Below are positions 52,981 through 61,961 of a stretch of DNA of 64,000 bases, one piece after another. How positions within the stretch are numbered: position 1 is the stretch's first letter; each line of letters opens with the position of its first letter. The notes below the pieces were generated by a model. That model was not told the origin of the DNA. It did not search any database and saw only the letters and a program-made list of their open reading frames with translations. The DNA is from Acidobacteria bacterium Mor1. Lineage in GTDB: Bacteria > Acidobacteriota > Polarisedimenticolia > Polarisedimenticolales > Polarisedimenticolaceae. The translations under genes and the position numbers were made by a program. The stretch is taken from positions 1,092,400 to 1,156,399 of the forward strand of contig CP011806.1 in NCBI GenBank assembly GCA_001664505.1, given 5' to 3'.

Positions 52981-53757
52981 TCAGAAGAGCAGGAAGATCT
53001 TGGTCAGGAAGAAGTCGGAAATGATGACGAAGATCGAGGCGGTCACCACCGTGTTGGTGGTCGCCTTGCCCACGCCGTCGGCACCCCCGGTCGCCCGGAT
53101 GCCGTTGTAGCAGGCCACCGTACCGATGATGACCGCGAAGAACACCGTCTTGCCGACACCGCTGGCGATATCGCCCAGGGTCAGCGAGGCGACCGCACGG
53201 CTGATGAAGTAGGAGCGGGTCTGACCGATCTCGAAGACCGCCATCAGCATGCCGCCGAACACGGCGACGGTGTCGGCCAGGATGGTCAGGATCGGCACCA
53301 TGATCACCAGCGCCCCGACCCGGGGCACCACCAGCTTCTTGACCGGATCGGTGGCCAGGGCCCGCAGTGCGTCGACCTGCTCGGTCACCGCCATGGAACC
53401 CAGCTCAGCGGTGATCCCCGCCCCCACGCGGCCGCAGATCATGAGCGCGGTCAGCACCGGCCCCAGTTCGCGGACCACCGATACGGTGATGATGTCGCCG
53501 ACGAAGGTCTTTCCGCCGTAGGCCGCCAGGGAGTAGGCGGTCTGGATCGAGAGCACCATCCCGGTAAACAGGAGGGTCAGGTTGGTGATGGTCAGGGAGC
53601 GGACGCCGATCTGGTAGAGCTGCTCCAGCCACAGATCGAGGTCCAGCGGCCGGCGCAGGGCCTGACGCAGGGTGTCCCATGCGAGCCCGACCATGCCGCC
53701 GAGTTCGGTGAGGTATGGGCCGAGAAGACCGGTCAAGGAGCGGCCCCCTCCCGGCAT
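52981..53757 (-). CDS. MlaE-like permease
   Basis: The 258-residue membrane protein is the permease of the lipid-transport complex. Family marks include FTGMVLSIQTAYSLAAYGGKTFVGDIITVSVVRELGPVLTALMICGRVGAGITAELGSM and EQVDALRALATDPVKKLVVPR. ATG 53757 gives the normal length; the frame is open for 63 further codons upstream, but that stretch lacks family sequence. It heads the mlaE-mlaF-mlaD operon, divergent from the plsC-like gene. Confidence 0.92.
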   Translation of the reverse strand: MPGGGRSLTGLLGPYLTELGGMVGLAWDTLRQALRRPLDLDLWLEQLYQIGVRSLTITNLTLLFTGMVLSIQTAYSLAAYGGKTFVGDIITVSVVRELGPVLTALMICGRVGAGITAELGSMAVTEQVDALRALATDPVKKLVVPRVGALVIMVPILTILADTVAVFGGMLMAVFEIGQTRSYFISRAVASLTLGDIASGVGKTVFFAVIIGTVACYNGIRATGGADGVGKATTNTVVTASIFVIISDFFLTKIFLLF

Positions 53758-53933
53758 CGGGACGGCACCGGACCGGGCCGGCCAGTCCACCGCTGGTGTG
53801 TGACGTGCACCATCCTTCCCGTAACGCGCCGGAGCGCTGCTGGTTCCATCGGCCCCGGTTCGCGGCCCGAAGAAGGCCCCGACTACCGAGGATTGACAGC
53901 ATAGGGGCGCAATCGCTCCGGGGTCAAGTTGAT

Positions 53934-53950
53934 GCAAATCCGGCATTTGC
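53934..53950. promoter_or_regulatory. 17-bp inverted repeat between mlaE and the plsC-like gene
   Basis: GCAAAT-CCGGC-ATTTGC is a perfect 6-5-6 inverted repeat that ends 12 bp before a TATACT -10. Its place over the expected -35 suggests an operator. Confidence 0.42.
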
Positions 53951-53962
53951 GGCTACCGGCGG

Positions 53963-53968
53963 TATACT
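53963..53968 (+). promoter_or_regulatory. Putative -10 of the plsC-like gene
   Basis: TATACT in GGCGGTATACTTCCG lies 40 bp before the TTG start and matches the elements at 518 and 13544. No -35 is recognisable, perhaps because the inverted repeat occupies that place. Confidence 0.42.
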
Positions 53969-54008
53969 TCCGTCCCGGTCATACTCCCGGCTCCGGAGGA
54001 TCGAAGAT

Positions 54009-54764
54009 TTGATTCGCGGAATCCTCAGCCTGGGGACGCTGGCGCTGCTGACCGTGATTCTCGGTCTTCCGGCGCTGGTGATCGCCCTGGTCTACCCGCG
54101 CAGCTTTGCCGTGATGCGCTTCGGGCGGTTCTGGGCCCGCGGAACCCTCGCCGTGATGGGGGTTCGGGGCAGCTACAGCGGGCTCGAGCACCTGGAATCG
54201 CTGCGCCGCGGGCAGCCGACGGTCCTGGTGGCCAATCACATGTCCCTGGCGGACGTGCTGCTGCTCGTCGCGATCCTGCCGCTGAACATTCATTTCGTGG
54301 CCAAGGAATCGCTGTTCCGCATCCCCTTTTTCGGGATGCTGCTGAGGGCGGCCAACTACATCCCGATCGATCGAACGAACCGGCAGCGGGCCATTCGCAG
54401 CCTCAAGCGAGCCGCCGAGCGCATTCGCGGCGGCGATCCGGTGCTGGTCTTCGCCGAGGGCACGCGCAGCCGGGACGGCCGGCTCCAGCCGTTCAAGAAA
54501 GGGGCCTTTCACCTGGCCCTGCAGGCGCCGGCGCCGGTCCTGCCGGTCGCGATCTCGGGAACCTGGAAGATCATCCGGCCCAGCGAGATCCGGGTACAGC
54601 CCGGGGCGGCCCACGTCAGCTTCGGCAAACCGATTCCCATCGACCCCTACCTCCCCTCGGACCTGAACGGCCTGATCGGTGAGGTACGCCAGGCCATCGC
54701 CGGGCGGCTCGCCCCCGAGGAGGTCCACCCATCCGACTGGGGCCAGGAAGCCCAGGCCCGGTGA
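54009..54764 (+). CDS. 1-acyl-sn-glycerol-3-phosphate acyltransferase
   Basis: This PlsC-like enzyme adds the second acyl chain to make phosphatidic acid at the inner membrane. The 251-residue protein has an N-terminal helix (about 5-28), the catalytic ANHMSLADVLLL (H-x4-D form), IPIDRTNRQRAIRSL, and FAEGTRSRDGRLQPFKKGAF. TTG 54009 is chosen because CGGAGGA lies eight bases upstream; no ATG or GTG fits as well. It overlaps the CCA-enzyme gene by 4 bp. Confidence 0.92.
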   Translation: MIRGILSLGTLALLTVILGLPALVIALVYPRSFAVMRFGRFWARGTLAVMGVRGSYSGLEHLESLRRGQPTVLVANHMSLADVLLLVAILPLNIHFVAKESLFRIPFFGMLLRAANYIPIDRTNRQRAIRSLKRAAERIRGGDPVLVFAEGTRSRDGRLQPFKKGAFHLALQAPAPVLPVAISGTWKIIRPSEIRVQPGAAHVSFGKPIPIDPYLPSDLNGLIGEVRQAIAGRLAPEEVHPSDWGQEAQAR

Positions 54765-56215
54765 GGCCGGGGCCGCCCAGACTTCTCGACCGGACAGCCC
54801 TGGGAAGGCGCCTGCGATTCCGAACCTCCCGCGACCCGCTCCTTCGCCGGCTCAAGGAGCTCAGCCTCGAGACCGGCGTGCCCCTCTGGCTCGTCGGCGG
54901 CGCGATCCGCGATGCGGCGCTGGGTCTTGCCGGCAAGGACGTCGACCTGGTCTGCGGCCCCGGTACCCGGCGGCTGGTCGCCGAGCTGCAGAAAAGCTTC
55001 GGTACCCGGGGGTTCCGCGTGCGCAAACGAGGCGTGACCACCTGGCGCTTCGACGGTGAAGACGGACCGATGGATCTGGTGGACGCATCCAGGCGCGGCC
55101 TCGAGGCCGATCTGCGGCGCCGGGAGCTGACCATCAACGCCATGGCCTACGACCTGGCGGCGCGGAAGCTGGTCGACCCGCTGGGCGGTTTGCCGGACCT
55201 GCGCGCCGGCCGGTTGCGAGCTCCGCGACGAGAGGTTCTGGCCGAGGATCCGGTGCGCGCCCTGCGGCTGGCCCGCTTCATCGCCCAGTACCCCTGGATG
55301 CGCATCCATCGGCAGACCCGGGCCGCCGCAACCGCGGTCGCCCCCCGGCTCCGCCGGGCGTCGGCGGAACGGCTGCGCGATGAACTGCTCAAACTGCTTC
55401 GAGGGAAAGCCCCGCACACCGGGTTGATCGAACTGGAGCGCCTGGGCCTGCTCCCGTCGGTGTTGCCGGAACTGGTTCCCCTTCAGGGCTGCGCCGCCGG
55501 CTTCGACCGGCCCGACGTCTGGACCCACACCCTCGCCACCCTCGAGCACAGCACCCGGCTGGGCCGCTTGCCCGCCGCCGACGCAGCCGCTCGAGACGAA
55601 GACCTGCTGGTGCTGCGCTTCAGTCTGCTGCTTCACGACATCTCCAAGCCGGAGACCTTTCGGGTCTCGCCCGAGGGCAAGCCTTCGTTCCATGGCCACG
55701 AGACACTCGGCGCCGAACGCGCCGACGGGCTGCTCCAGCGGTTGCGGGTATCCCGCCGGACCCGGCGGCGTATCGTGCGGCTGGTTCGCTTTCACCTGAG
55801 GCCGGGCAACCTCGCCGACTCCGGTCCGACCCCCCGGGGGATGGCGCGGCTGGCCAGGGACACCGGCGACGACCTCGGCCTGCTGATTCTTCATGCCGCC
55901 TGCGATGCCCGCGGCAGCGGGGCGGGCTCACTCGGAGCGGCGGATGCGCGCCGGCGCTGGCGCAGGCTACGCGAGTTGCTGCACAGCCTGGACGGAATGC
56001 GGGGACGCACGAAGGCTACCGGGACCCGGCCGCTCCTCGACGGCAGCGAGGTCATGCGCCTCCTCGGTTGGAAACCGGGACCGGCGATCGGCCGGGCGCT
56101 GGAGGAATTGCTCCAGGCACAGATCGAGGGCAAGATCCGCGACCCGCGAGAGGCGCGGGAACACCTGCTGAAGCACTGGACGGAGCGTGACGGTGCCGGC
56201 GGCGGCGCCGCCTAG
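54761..56215 (+). CDS. CCA tRNA nucleotidyltransferase / poly(A) polymerase family with HD domain
   Basis: The 484-residue enzyme adds or repairs CCA at tRNA 3' ends, or polyadenylates RNA. The head domain has LWLVGGAIRDAALGLAGKDVDLV with the metal-binding DVD pair, RRRELTINAMAYDL, and EDPVRALRLARF. A tail HD domain shows LLLHDISKPETF and GHETLGAERAD. The two tRNAs in this window already encode CCA, so a repair role would suffice for them. GTG 54761 overlaps the upstream stop (GTGA). Confidence 0.9.
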   Translation: MRPGPPRLLDRTALGRRLRFRTSRDPLLRRLKELSLETGVPLWLVGGAIRDAALGLAGKDVDLVCGPGTRRLVAELQKSFGTRGFRVRKRGVTTWRFDGEDGPMDLVDASRRGLEADLRRRELTINAMAYDLAARKLVDPLGGLPDLRAGRLRAPRREVLAEDPVRALRLARFIAQYPWMRIHRQTRAAATAVAPRLRRASAERLRDELLKLLRGKAPHTGLIELERLGLLPSVLPELVPLQGCAAGFDRPDVWTHTLATLEHSTRLGRLPAADAAARDEDLLVLRFSLLLHDISKPETFRVSPEGKPSFHGHETLGAERADGLLQRLRVSRRTRRRIVRLVRFHLRPGNLADSGPTPRGMARLARDTGDDLGLLILHAACDARGSGAGSLGAADARRRWRRLRELLHSLDGMRGRTKATGTRPLLDGSEVMRLLGWKPGPAIGRALEELLQAQIEGKIRDPREAREHLLKHWTERDGAGGGAA

Positions 56216-57003
56216 ATCTCGTAGTTCAGGCGTTCCATGACCGGGCCGCAGATGCGCACGAACTGCGCCTTCTGCTCGTCCGTCCAGGCGTCCCACTTGG
56301 GGAACGACGTGTCGCGACTGGCGTTCTTCGGCTTGCCCGCCTGCTCCTCCCAGATCTCCCGGGCGAGGGGCAGATCGAGCCGGTCGGCGACCTGGGTCTG
56401 GAACGCCTCGTAGGAGCGGGTGATGTCCTCGAAGCGCACCAGCGGCAGGTCGTGAGACAACAGATCGCGATTGGTGCTGGCCCAGTACCAACAGGCCCGG
56501 CCGAAGCGGTCGAGGGAGTCCCATTCGCCGGCGATCGGGTCGTCGGGACGCGGCCGCAGGTTGTGGGTAAACGGATCTGCGGGGGTGAAGGTCGTGCGGT
56601 TCATCACCGAGCGCACCTGCGGCCGCCCGTCGCGGACCATGTGCAGGATCGTCGGCGCCCAGCGTTCCTGAAGCGCCGCGACGTGGTATCGCAGGTAACT
56701 GTTGACCTCACCGTAGACGGCGCAGCGGCTGGATTCGATGCGGGCCGCGACCAGGCGCTCGCGGCCTCCGGCAAGAAACGGGGCCGCCGATTCGGGACGC
56801 CACCATGCGTCGGCCAGAGCGTCGTCATCCCCCCGGGACTCGTGGAACACGGCGCAACCTTCGGTCCGGTCCAGCAGGTCCGCCAGGAAGGTCGTCCCTG
56901 CGCGTCCGAGTGCGACGACGAAGAACATCCGCGTGCGGTCGATCGTATCGCGCACTCGCGCCGGCTCGAAGCGCAACCAGGCCTGTCGAAGAAACGTGCT
57001 CAT
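56212..57003 (-). CDS. Sulfotransferase family protein
   Basis: The 263-residue protein has the PAPS-binding 5' loop FFVVALGRAGTTFLADLL near residues 27-44 and the 3' region HMVRDGRPQVRSVMNR near 130. It would transfer sulfate from PAPS, most likely to a sugar of the locally made polysaccharide. It lacks a signal peptide, so it acts in the cytoplasm. It is the last gene after the Wzy-like gene in this arm and converges on the CCA-enzyme gene with a 4-bp overlap. Confidence 0.82.
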   Translation of the reverse strand: MSTFLRQAWLRFEPARVRDTIDRTRMFFVVALGRAGTTFLADLLDRTEGCAVFHESRGDDDALADAWWRPESAAPFLAGGRERLVAARIESSRCAVYGEVNSYLRYHVAALQERWAPTILHMVRDGRPQVRSVMNRTTFTPADPFTHNLRPRPDDPIAGEWDSLDRFGRACWYWASTNRDLLSHDLPLVRFEDITRSYEAFQTQVADRLDLPLAREIWEEQAGKPKNASRDTSFPKWDAWTDEQKAQFVRICGPVMERLNYEI

Positions 57004-57098
57004 CGAGAACCCGCGTGGGGGTAGCCCCCGAAGTCAGAAGTCGAAAATCGAATATACGGCATGTCCCCGGGGCCGCCATGGCGGATCGGAGGGTGGAC

Positions 57099-58553
57099 TC
57101 AGCTCGCCTCGGGAGCCTCCACCGGACGCAGCCAACCGAGCTTGGCGCAACCCCAACGCAGGATCAGCAGCACCAGCAGGTTCTTGATGATGAAGGCCGA
57201 TGAGGCGAGCAAGGCGCCCTCGATCACCATCAGGCGCATCAACAGGTAGATGTAGATCGAGCGATCCAGGGACACCACCGGACTCGTCGCGCAGAACCGG
57301 GCGTAGACCCATCGCAGGATGAAACCGATCAAACCCATCCCGATCAGGATGCCGGGCAGGTCGAACTCCCAGTAGAGCTCGCCCGGTAGGGAGGGCGCGA
57401 TGCTGGTCAGGTTGTCCTGGGGGTTGACCACCCGGAACTTCTGGCCGAACTCGAGCCCGATGCCCAGCTCCGGTTTGTCCGGCCACAAGATACGTGGGAC
57501 CAGGATGATCGCCGGAGCCATGACCCAGCTCTCACCCTGGAGATAGGGCTCCCAGCGTGGCACGTCCCGCAACACGATCGCCATGGAATTTATCAGCGCC
57601 AGCCGGCTCTGGAACGAGCCGACCGACTGGTCCATGTACTCCCCGCGATCCCAATCCCGCATCCGGTCGAAGGTCTGGGTCAGACGGGCGTCGAGGGATT
57701 GATCCCAGTCAAAGAAGCGAACCGTGTTGTAGATCGGGAAGACAATGAAGACGAAGATCAGGAACAGGACCAGCAGCGGGACCCAGGGAACCCGTCGGCG
57801 GGAATACCAGAAAGCCACGGCGGGCACCAGCACCAGGGTCAACAGCAACTGTTTGCGGCTGACGTTGGCGCGGGCGATCATCACCGCGGCCGGCAGCAGG
57901 AACGCCAGGTAGACCAGCTTCTGGGTCTTGGCGAGCTTGCCCGAAAACAGCATCAGGTGGGTCAGGCCCCAGACGATGACGAAGAAGAAGGCGACCTGCC
58001 CCAGGAGGCTGGTCAGCCCGGTCAACGCCGAGCCGCCGGCGTAGCGGGCGCGAAAGACCTCGGCCCAGACCACGTAGCCGACCAGGCCGATCCCGCCGAC
58101 GGCCACCATGAACATGGTTCCCCGGGGAGCGAGATGGACCCGGCCGGGGCCCTTGCCCAGGCGCTTGGTCCACGGGCCGTAGTAGCCGGCCAGGAAGGCC
58201 AGATACCCCAGCAGCGCATAGAACGCCGCCCTGGGGATGTAGGGCACGATGTGAATGTCGTAGGCCAGCGACGGGTCGAAGGTGACCCACAGGGCGGCGG
58301 CACCGAAGTTGAGGAAGTAGATGAAGCCGAACAGGTGGACGATCTCGAAGTAGTCGAGGTTGCCCCGGACGGCACCAACCACGGCGGGCAGGAAACAGGC
58401 GACGAACAGCACCGCCACGGTAATGAAGAGGCCCACGAGCCCCGGATCGGCGCTGGAAAGGCTGGCGATCACCACCGCGAGGCCGACGCACAGCGTCGCC
58501 CCCAACAGCGAATTGCGGGAACGCCCGCCCACCGTGCCCTGTAGAGCCGTCAT
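57099..58553 (-). CDS. Wzy-like multi-spanning polysaccharide polymerase
   Basis: The 484-residue protein has about twelve hydrophobic helices and a large loop before the last ones (about 300-400) with RLALINSMAIVLRDVPRWEPYLQGESW and LPGELYWEFDLPGILIGMGLIGF. These features recall O-antigen polymerases of the Wzy type, which join repeat units at the periplasmic face. Sequence similarity in this group is low, so the call rests on topology and on its place between a flippase and a sulfotransferase. It is a second polymerase-like gene besides 42441-43919. Confidence 0.75.
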   Translation of the reverse strand: MTALQGTVGGRSRNSLLGATLCVGLAVVIASLSSADPGLVGLFITVAVLFVACFLPAVVGAVRGNLDYFEIVHLFGFIYFLNFGAAALWVTFDPSLAYDIHIVPYIPRAAFYALLGYLAFLAGYYGPWTKRLGKGPGRVHLAPRGTMFMVAVGGIGLVGYVVWAEVFRARYAGGSALTGLTSLLGQVAFFFVIVWGLTHLMLFSGKLAKTQKLVYLAFLLPAAVMIARANVSRKQLLLTLVLVPAVAFWYSRRRVPWVPLLVLFLIFVFIVFPIYNTVRFFDWDQSLDARLTQTFDRMRDWDRGEYMDQSVGSFQSRLALINSMAIVLRDVPRWEPYLQGESWVMAPAIILVPRILWPDKPELGIGLEFGQKFRVVNPQDNLTSIAPSLPGELYWEFDLPGILIGMGLIGFILRWVYARFCATSPVVSLDRSIYIYLLMRLMVIEGALLASSAFIIKNLLVLLILRWGCAKLGWLRPVEAPEAS

Positions 58554-58631
58554 CGTTCGAACCTGTTCGGAAGGTACAGTTACCCAGGAAGACCCTTATA
58601 CCCCCGGGGGCGTGCCACCGCCATACCGAAC

Positions 58632-59903
58632 TCAGGTTCCTCGCCGGGCTTCCCGCAACAGGGCGAGACCCAGCACCAGCACCACGGTGCCGCTGCCCAC
58701 GACCAGGGCCCAGGGAGCGCCGAAAAGCCCGTAACGGCCGATCAACCAGATGGCCGCCGGAACCAGCAGGATCAGTCCGCTCCATTCGGCGATGGTGATC
58801 GGCACCGTCCGCCCCAGGCCCTGCATGCTGACCTTGAGCATGTGGTCGATGCCCTGCAGGAAGATGCTGATCAGGGCCACGAAGGAGATGCCGATCGCCG
58901 CCCTGAAGTCCGCCCCGAAGGCCATCGGAAGCGCCCAGGGTGTCGCCGCGGCGATCACCAGGACGGTCAGCGCGGAGACCGCCACCGCCCCCAGGCCCGC
59001 TCTCCAGATGAAGCGCAGCTGCTCGCTTCGTTGTTCGATGCCGGCGAGCTTCGAGAAGGCGACCCCGGTGAGCGCGGTCACCGGAAGGAGCCCGATGCGG
59101 GTCCAGGAAATCGCGACGGTGTACTGGCCGAGTTCCGCCGCCGGAAGCATCCCGGCGATGATCAGGCGATCCAGGCTCTGGTTGAGCGCCAGCGGCGCGG
59201 CTCCCAGGGTCAGGGGCAACCCGTAGCGCAACAGCTTGCCCCAGGCTCCCGCGGCGGGCTTCATCGGCCGCCCGATCAAACCGCGCACCGCCGCGATCAT
59301 GATCAGGGCCGCGACGAAGAAGAGCGACAGGTAGATGAACAGCACCGCCGCCGGGTGGTCCAGGTCCACCAGGAACAAGGCGGCGACGACGACCAACCAC
59401 AACACCGGGCTGACCAGCCGCAGGCGATTCCAGATCGAGATGCGGTGCAGGGCGCGGGAGGTGGCGACGGGCAGCAAGTGGATCGCCGTGGGGACCAGCA
59501 GCAGGACGTAGATCTGGCCCAGCCGCACCACCTCGCTCCGCTGCTGTTCGAGAAACCAGGGTGTGATCGCCGCGGTGAGCGCCATCAACGGCACCCCGAA
59601 GCCCAGCATCAGGAGCGTCGCCGAGACGGCGTACTCCCCTGCCCGCTCCCGGTCCCGGGCGCCGAAGTAGATCACCGCCTGGGGCAGGCCGAGCTGCCCG
59701 ACCATGCACAGGATCATCGGCAGGGCCTGGGCGGCGGCGAGCTCCCCTCGCCCTTCGGCGCCGAGCAGGCGCGCCAGCAGGATGCCCGACCCGATATTCA
59801 CCGCCGCGATGACCATGTTGACCACGAAGGATTCGAACACCTCTCCGGTGAACGACCCCTTTCCCGGTCTCAGGCGGGCAAGCAGCTCACGGAACGTGAG
59901 GAT
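58632..59903 (-). CDS. Wzx-like oligosaccharide flippase (start uncertain, possibly AUC)
   Basis: The protein has about twelve to fourteen helices beginning VVNMVIAAVNIGSGILLARLLGAEGRGELAAAQ, typical of MATE-fold polysaccharide flippases that move lipid-linked repeat units across the inner membrane. No ATG, GTG or TTG with a ribosome site exists near the N-terminus. A strong AGGAGG sits five bases before an in-frame ATC at 59903, giving 423 residues and overlapping the DUF4838 stop. The frame stays open further upstream, but that part lies over the DUF4838 gene and has no family character. CTG codons just downstream are the alternative. Confidence 0.85.
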   Translation of the reverse strand: MLTFRELLARLRPGKGSFTGEVFESFVVNMVIAAVNIGSGILLARLLGAEGRGELAAAQALPMILCMVGQLGLPQAVIYFGARDRERAGEYAVSATLLMLGFGVPLMALTAAITPWFLEQQRSEVVRLGQIYVLLLVPTAIHLLPVATSRALHRISIWNRLRLVSPVLWLVVVAALFLVDLDHPAAVLFIYLSLFFVAALIMIAAVRGLIGRPMKPAAGAWGKLLRYGLPLTLGAAPLALNQSLDRLIIAGMLPAAELGQYTVAISWTRIGLLPVTALTGVAFSKLAGIEQRSEQLRFIWRAGLGAVAVSALTVLVIAAATPWALPMAFGADFRAAIGISFVALISIFLQGIDHMLKVSMQGLGRTVPITIAEWSGLILLVPAAIWLIGRYGLFGAPWALVVGSGTVVLVLGLALLREARRGT

Positions 59904-61812
59904 GAGATCCTCCTCTCGCCGCCGAGGCGTTCTCCGCTTCGCGGGCAGCCCTGGCCTCGGCGCGGGCGGCGCGGTCCAGCCAGCGAGCCAGATCCAGCTC
60001 CATCGCCTCTCGTTCCGCTTCGAATCTCGGCGCGGGGAAACGGCGCGACTCCCGGTACCAGGTCTCGCGCATACGGTTGGCGATGGTGTCCAGGCTGGGC
60101 AACGGCGCCGCCGCGCCGGCGCCGGACACACTCCGCTCGGCGACCAGCCCGGGCCAGATCTGCAGGGTCGCACGGTCCAGAGATATCCGCGCATGCTGCA
60201 CCCGCGCCCGAAGCCCGTCGTCTCCGGCCACCGCCTGTTCCGCCCGGTCGAACAGTGCATGGGCGCGGCTGACGAAGTCCAGATCCAGGTAGCAGTACTG
60301 GGGCGCGGCCGCGTGAGTCCGAATGCGGCACTCAGCTTCGGCCGAGGCCTGATCCAGGCCGGCGAGGTATTCGAGGATCGGCCCCGCCGCCGGACCGTAG
60401 AAGCCGTGAGCGAACTCCTCGATCAAGGCCTGGACATCCTGCCCCGGATCCTGCATCAGCCGCGTCAGGACCCAGAGCTTGAGATCCCGCATGTCCGAGG
60501 TGACCGGATGGGCGTGCTGGATGAAGATCCCCTCGACCCCACGGTCGAGGAAGTAGCGGAAGTCGGCGGCGAGGGGGCCGAGGTTGGAAAGGGGCAGATC
60601 CCCCGCAGGCCCGAAGGTCACGCTGTAGTCCCAGATCCGCAGCCGCCGGGTGATCGCCGACCAGGCCTCGAAGAACTCCCGGTACTTCTGGTTCCGCGGG
60701 TCCTCGATGGAGCGGGAGAAGTCGCGCCACTGAAGCCCCGAGAGCCGTACGACCAGGTCGTCGGCCGGGCGCTCGTTCCGCGGCGGCTTGAGAGTGTAGT
60801 AGTAGGCCAGGGTGTCGAGCCGCACGTCCGGGTGGTCGTGACGAATCGCCGCCGCCAGGCGATTGACGAACCGCAGCAACAGGCCGGACTCCGAGCCGGT
60901 CTCGGCGATCACCTTCCGGCAAGCAGCGCAGGCACACGACCGGCCCCAATCGTTGGGGCCCACGTGGTAGAGCTCCGGCGGTTTGCGGCGTTGGCGTCTC
61001 GCCCGCCGCTCGCCCTGCTCGATGTAGTCCCGCAGCCGGGCTTCCATCGCCTGATAGAGCCCTTCGTCGGTCAGACAGAGCTGCCCCTCGGCAACCCGCA
61101 CGCCGCCGATCTCGGAGTAGTACTCGGGGTGTTCGTCGAAGTGCTCATCGGGAGGCAGGTAGAGCGCGAAGGTGTGGACCATGAACGGCGGGCCGTAGCG
61201 CTCGGCGCCGCCGTACACCTCGGCCGCTTCGCCGTAGTGGCCGTTGATCCGGTTGCGGGCGAAGAACAACCCCGCCCCCTGTTCGCCATGGATGTCCCGG
61301 TACGGGAACGCCGGGGTCCCCGACTCGTCCAGCTCTCCCACCGTGAGCCGGGCATGCCGCGGCACGTCGGTGACGTAGCGGTTCCACCAGCGCACCCCGA
61401 CGTGGTCCTCGAGAAAGTGAAACACCGCGTAGAGGGTGCCCCGCGGGCTGCCGCCGGTCAGGACCAATCCCTCGGGCACCCGGCGGATCACCCAGGATTC
61501 CGGGCCCAACCCCTGGGGATCGATCCCGTTGGAACGGGCCACTCCGGTGTCGCCGACGTAGATACCGGGCTCCGCCGGCGGGTTTCGGCGCTCGCGGCGG
61601 ACCGCAAATCGGGCATCGGTTGCCCGAACCAGGTGCCGGGAGAGTTCCCGGGCTGCTGTCCGTTCGGCCGGAGTCGCCCTGCGGGGAACGTAGATCCGGG
61701 CGCCGCGGTCCCCTTCGGACAGGGAAAGCTCGCCCTCTGCGGCGGAAACTCCGGCGGCAGCCAAAACCAGCAGCAGGCAGAGAAATAGGGGCCGCTGAAG
61801 CCGAAATTCCAT
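59887..61812 (-). CDS. Secreted DUF4838 (glycoside-hydrolase-like) protein
   Basis: The 641-residue protein has a signal peptide ending VLAAAGVSAAEG. It then shows the domain that precedes many glycosidases (RATPAERTAARELSRHLVRATDARF, LTGGSPRGTLYAVFHFLEDHVGVRWW) and the DUF4838 core with LYHVGPNDWGRSCACAACRKV, LAYYYTLKPP and WDYSVTFGP. The fold resembles alpha-glucuronidase-type TIM barrels, so it may cut or edit a uronic-acid polysaccharide outside the inner membrane. Two cysteine pairs in CACAAC are notable. It is divergent from the fucose-synthase-like gene and overlaps the flippase start. Confidence 0.85.
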   Translation of the reverse strand: MEFRLQRPLFLCLLLVLAAAGVSAAEGELSLSEGDRGARIYVPRRATPAERTAARELSRHLVRATDARFAVRRERRNPPAEPGIYVGDTGVARSNGIDPQGLGPESWVIRRVPEGLVLTGGSPRGTLYAVFHFLEDHVGVRWWNRYVTDVPRHARLTVGELDESGTPAFPYRDIHGEQGAGLFFARNRINGHYGEAAEVYGGAERYGPPFMVHTFALYLPPDEHFDEHPEYYSEIGGVRVAEGQLCLTDEGLYQAMEARLRDYIEQGERRARRQRRKPPELYHVGPNDWGRSCACAACRKVIAETGSESGLLLRFVNRLAAAIRHDHPDVRLDTLAYYYTLKPPRNERPADDLVVRLSGLQWRDFSRSIEDPRNQKYREFFEAWSAITRRLRIWDYSVTFGPAGDLPLSNLGPLAADFRYFLDRGVEGIFIQHAHPVTSDMRDLKLWVLTRLMQDPGQDVQALIEEFAHGFYGPAAGPILEYLAGLDQASAEAECRIRTHAAAPQYCYLDLDFVSRAHALFDRAEQAVAGDDGLRARVQHARISLDRATLQIWPGLVAERSVSGAGAAAPLPSLDTIANRMRETWYRESRRFPAPRFEAEREAMELDLARWLDRAARAEARAAREAENASAARGGSHPHVP

Positions 61813-61871
61813 TTCGTAAGAGTAGCCCCTCCCCCGGGGAGGTGCACGGTGGCACCGGCGGGACCGGAGTC

Positions 61872-61877
61872 TATATA
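61872..61877. promoter_or_regulatory. Putative shared -10 region of two divergent genes
   Basis: CTATATAG is self-complementary, so it offers a TATATA -10 on both strands, 84 bp before GTG 61962 on the plus strand and 60 bp before ATG 61812 on the minus strand. No clear -35 is present on either side. Confidence 0.38.
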
Positions 61878-61961
61878 GTTGCGATTTGGGCTATCGCCGA
61901 AGGGTTGAGACTCGCCGGCGACGGGCATCGGGAACCGGTCCCGGCCGCGGGAGACTCACGG

